Assembly: GCA_965249175.1 (NCBI GenBank) | Contig: OZ252227.1 | Location: forward strand, 434,001 to 498,000 | Reading direction: 5' to 3' | Length of the DNA stretch: 64,000 bases | Origin: CAZYFH01 sp965249175 | GTDB lineage: Bacteria; Acidobacteriota; Vicinamibacteria; Vicinamibacterales; UBA8438 | Part shown: piece after piece, positions 61,830 to 64,000 of the stretch | How positions within the stretch are numbered: position 1 is the stretch's first letter | How the letters are laid out: each line of letters starts with the position of its first letter | Notes under the pieces: model-generated | Database searches by the model: none | What the model was told of the DNA's origin: nothing | Seen by the model: the letters and a program-made list of their open reading frames with translations, nothing else | Program-made: the position numbers and the translations under genes

Positions 61830-61840
61830 CGGGCTGCTAG
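61830..61840. repeat. Second solo CTAGCAGCCCG sequence at a stop codon
   Basis: CGGGCTGCTAG matches the outer 11 bp of the 42-kb IS and of the 178-bp MITE. The CTAG holds the stop of the epimerase gene, just as at 5535-5538 for the HAD gene. Chance cannot be excluded. Confidence 0.3.
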
Positions 61841-62811
61841 CCCGTTGGGAGCTTCGCGCGAGCGTGGCTGACGACCCGATTCAGAATCTCCGTCAGGCCG
61901 ATCTGCGGAGCCCATCCGGTCAGCGCGCCGATCTTGCGGAGGTCGGGCACGCGCCTCGGCATGTCTTCGAACCCCGCCTCGTACGCCTGGTCGTACGGCA
62001 CCATCACGATCTTCGACTGACTGCCGGTGCTCGCTTTGACCTGCTCGGCGAGCCGGTGTATGGAGACTTCCTCGTTGTTGCCGATGTTGAACACCTGACC
62101 GACGGCACGCGGTTCGCCGGCGAGGCCGACGAGGGCGCGTACCACGTCTGAGACGTCAGCGAAGCTACGCGTCTGCGTGCCATCACCAAACACGGTGATG
62201 GGACGACCCGCGAGTGCCTGCTGCACGAAGTTCGGAACGACCATGCCGTAGCGGCCCGTTTGGCGCGGACCCACCGTGTTGAACAGCCGCGTGATCACGA
62301 CCGGTTGCCGGTGCTCCTTCCAGTAGGCAATGGCCAGGAACTCGTCGATCGCCTTGCTGCATGCGTATGCCCAGCGATGCTGCTGCGGCGAGCCGAGGAC
62401 CAGATCCGAGTCTTCGCTGAACGGGACGACCGTGCGTTTGCCATACACCTCCGACGTGGAGGCGATGATCACCAGCTTGCGCTTCTTGCTCGCGTGACGC
62501 AGCACGACTTCGGTTCCGTGCACGTTGGTCTCGATGGTTCGGACGGGCGCCTCGACGATCAGCTTGACGCCGACCGCCGCCGCGAGATGAAACACGACGT
62601 CGGCGCGGTCAACGTGCTCCGCGATCACGGGCTCGTTCGTGACCGAGTCGATCGTGTACGCGAAGTCTGCACGCGTCTTGAGGTGTTCGATATTGGTGAT
62701 CGAACCGGTGGACAGGTCGTCGAGGACCGCGACGGCATGACCGTCGTCGAGCAACCGCTCGGCCAGATGCGAACCGATGAACCCGGCGCCGCCGGTGATG
62801 AGCACGTGCAT
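61837..62811 (-). CDS. NAD-dependent sugar-nucleotide epimerase/dehydratase (extended SDR)
   Basis: Extended short-chain dehydrogenase of 324 aa. Nucleotide motif GGAGFIGSHLAERL at the N-terminus, VLDDLSTG binding the ribose, HLAAAVGV, the catalytic STSEVYG and YACSK (Tyr-x3-Lys), and TRLFNTVGPRQTG. The pattern VGPRQ and GMVVPNFVQQAL are those of UDP-glucuronate decarboxylase/GalE-like proteins; the exact reaction cannot be fixed. The stop is within CTAG. It is 12 bp after ychF on the same strand, and the STN-like gene follows, so the three may be co-transcribed. Confidence 0.88.
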   Translation of the reverse strand: MHVLITGGAGFIGSHLAERLLDDGHAVAVLDDLSTGSITNIEHLKTRADFAYTIDSVTNEPVIAEHVDRADVVFHLAAAVGVKLIVEAPVRTIETNVHGTEVVLRHASKKRKLVIIASTSEVYGKRTVVPFSEDSDLVLGSPQQHRWAYACSKAIDEFLAIAYWKEHRQPVVITRLFNTVGPRQTGRYGMVVPNFVQQALAGRPITVFGDGTQTRSFADVSDVVRALVGLAGEPRAVGQVFNIGNNEEVSIHRLAEQVKASTGSQSKIVMVPYDQAYEAGFEDMPRRVPDLRKIGALTGWAPQIGLTEILNRVVSHARAKLPTG

Positions 62812-62823
62812 GAGTACCGGTCC

Positions 62824-63918
62824 TCAGGTTGCAAACCGGACGTTGATGACGTCGCCGTCGCAAACCACGTAGTCCTTGCCTTCGAGCCGAACCTCGCCCT
62901 GGCGTCGGCACGCGCCGAGCGAACCCCGCGAAATCAGGTGATCGTAGTCGACGACTTCGGCCCGAATGAACCCGCGCGTCAAATCCGTGTGAATCTCGCC
63001 GGCCGCGGCCTGCGCGACCGTCCCCCCCGGGATCGACCAGGCGCGGCACTCGTCTTCACCCGTCGTGAAGAAGGAGATGTAGCCGAGCAGGCCGTATGCC
63101 GCCCGGACGACGCGATCGAGTCCGGTCTCCGTCAGGCCGAGGTCAGCCATGAACGCCTGCGCATCATCGCGATCGAGCTCGGCGATCTCCAGCTCGATCT
63201 TGGCGCAGACGCTGACCGCCCGCACCTTGGCGCCTTCCTGCGCATCGCTGAGTCCGGCGTCCTGGATCACTTCATCGAGGTCTCGACCGGCGTCCCGCTC
63301 GTCGACATTGAGCACGAGCAGGAGCGGCTTGGCGGAGAGAAACTGGAACCCGCGTAGCAACTTCGCCGCGGACGCCTCAAGCTCAACGGCACGAAGCGGT
63401 CTGCCGGACGCAAGGGCCTCGGCGCATACGCGGAGCACACCGAGCTCGTCGTCCGTCGCCGCCGCCACGCCCTTCTTCCGGTCGCGTTCGAGACGCTCCA
63501 GCCGACGCTCGGCAACCGCCAGATCGGCGAGGATCAACTCGTCCTCGATCGCGTGGGTGTCGCGCGCCGGATCGATGGACCCGGACGGGTGGGCGACGCG
63601 TTCATCGGCGAACGCCCGCACCACGTGTAGCAGCGCGTCGGCTTCTCGATAGGGTGCGACGTTGACGAGCGCCTGCCCCCCCGTAGACGGCCCGGTATGG
63701 GTCCCCATGTCGGCGAGCGTCACGGTCGCGGGGACACGCTTGCGCGGACGAAACAGTTCCGTGAGCCGATCGAGACGGTCGTCGGGCACGTGCGCCACAC
63801 CGATACTGGCCTCGCCTCGACCGGAGGTCCGCTCGGTCTCGATCGCTGACCCCGTCAGGAGCTGAAACAGCGTCGTCTTGCCCGTCGACGGGAGCCCGAT
63901 GAGTCCGGCACGCATCAC
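62824..63918 (-). CDS. ychF: YchF/OLA1-like ribosome-associated ATPase, divergent G motifs
   Basis: P-loop NTPase of the Obg/YchF group, 364 aa. G1 reads GLPSTGKTTLF rather than the usual GLPNVGKST. The G3 region reads LADMGTHTGPSTGGQ in place of the common DIAGLVxGA. The NxxE motif that gives ATP preference is kept (LVLNVDER). Residues 130-170 form the helical coiled coil (AERRLERLERDRKKG) and the C-terminal TGS domain is present (FFTTGEDECRAWSIPGGTVA, DLTRGFIRAEVV, VCDGDVINVRF). Two ATGs start the gene (63918, 63915). Either a genuine YchF with drift or a specialised paralogue. Confidence 0.83.
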   Translation of the reverse strand: MMRAGLIGLPSTGKTTLFQLLTGSAIETERTSGRGEASIGVAHVPDDRLDRLTELFRPRKRVPATVTLADMGTHTGPSTGGQALVNVAPYREADALLHVVRAFADERVAHPSGSIDPARDTHAIEDELILADLAVAERRLERLERDRKKGVAAATDDELGVLRVCAEALASGRPLRAVELEASAAKLLRGFQFLSAKPLLLVLNVDERDAGRDLDEVIQDAGLSDAQEGAKVRAVSVCAKIELEIAELDRDDAQAFMADLGLTETGLDRVVRAAYGLLGYISFFTTGEDECRAWSIPGGTVAQAAAGEIHTDLTRGFIRAEVVDYDHLISRGSLGACRRQGEVRLEGKDYVVCDGDVINVRFAT

Positions 63919-64000
63919 GACTACTCCGCGACACCGAATGGCCGACGATACGTCCGGGTGAATCGTCTCATCGCTCTCTGATCTTTGATCTTCGGGCCCG
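63919..64000. other. Upstream region of ychF at the window edge
   Basis: 82 bp with no gene, repeat or convincing promoter; the sequence contains a short GATCTTTGATCTT repeat only. Confidence 0.4.

Overview
The window is a high-GC bacterial chromosome segment that looks acidobacterial, probably Vicinamibacteria-like. Evidence: two tandem exported VWA proteins of the type called the acidobacterial VWFA-related family, several ECF sigma/Ser-Thr kinase pairs, an exported START-like family I associate with Acidobacteria, and an F0-only ATP synthase operon. The lineage is inferred from gene content only; no rRNA or tRNA gene was seen.

Layout. 1-5518 (+): uppS (5' end outside the window), cdsA, dxr, rseP, then a MATE exporter. 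5535-7803 (-): ispG and a HAD phosphatase, now separated by a 178-bp MITE. 7928-10034 (+): ECF sigma and membrane Ser/Thr kinase. 10022-12303 (-): four-gene lipid/envelope operon. 12568-17607: DUF481 porin-like protein, a second MITE, hemL, a methyltransferase, a cytochrome c and hemB. 17667-24350 (-): cobA-hemD fusion, hemC, hemA, ccsA and two VWA genes. 24690-33949 (+): nuoA-C-D-H-J-K-L-M-N without nuoB, nuoI or nuoEFG. 34108-36456 (-), convergent: atpZ-I-B-E-F. 36568-42120: EamA transporter, PhzF-like enzyme, propeller protein, alpha/beta-fused 2-oxoacid dehydrogenase E1, cupin. 42091-43566: DDE insertion sequence with CTAG ends. 43616-46101 (-): rhomboid protease and murJ. 46189-47483 (+): ECF sigma translationally coupled to a zinc anti-sigma domain fused to an O6-alkylguanine alkyltransferase. 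47566-60449: rearranged accessory island. 61073-63918 (-): exported STN-like protein, sugar-nucleotide epimerase, ychF.

The island holds two copies of a sigma / zinc-ribbon kinase / PQQ-dehydrogenase module. They share about 1.4 kb of apparently identical DNA, including the same frameshift in the kinase, but their flanks differ. Copy 1 has a truncated PQQ gene abutting an ABC transporter whose permease is split by an IS256-family element with an exact 9-bp target duplication. Copy 2 has its sigma gene split by a second IS256-family element with an 8-bp duplication.

Functionally the core genes serve isoprenoid synthesis and use (dxr, ispG, uppS, murJ), phospholipid synthesis (cdsA), tetrapyrrole and cytochrome c assembly (hemA, hemB, hemC, hemD/cobA, hemL, ccsA) and respiration (nuo, F0). 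The most novel candidates are the sigma / anti-sigma-alkyltransferase pair, which could be an Ada-like alkylation sensor acting through a sigma factor, and a 23-bp element placed in the same orientation just upstream of the start codons of an ECF sigma gene, hemB and ccsA.
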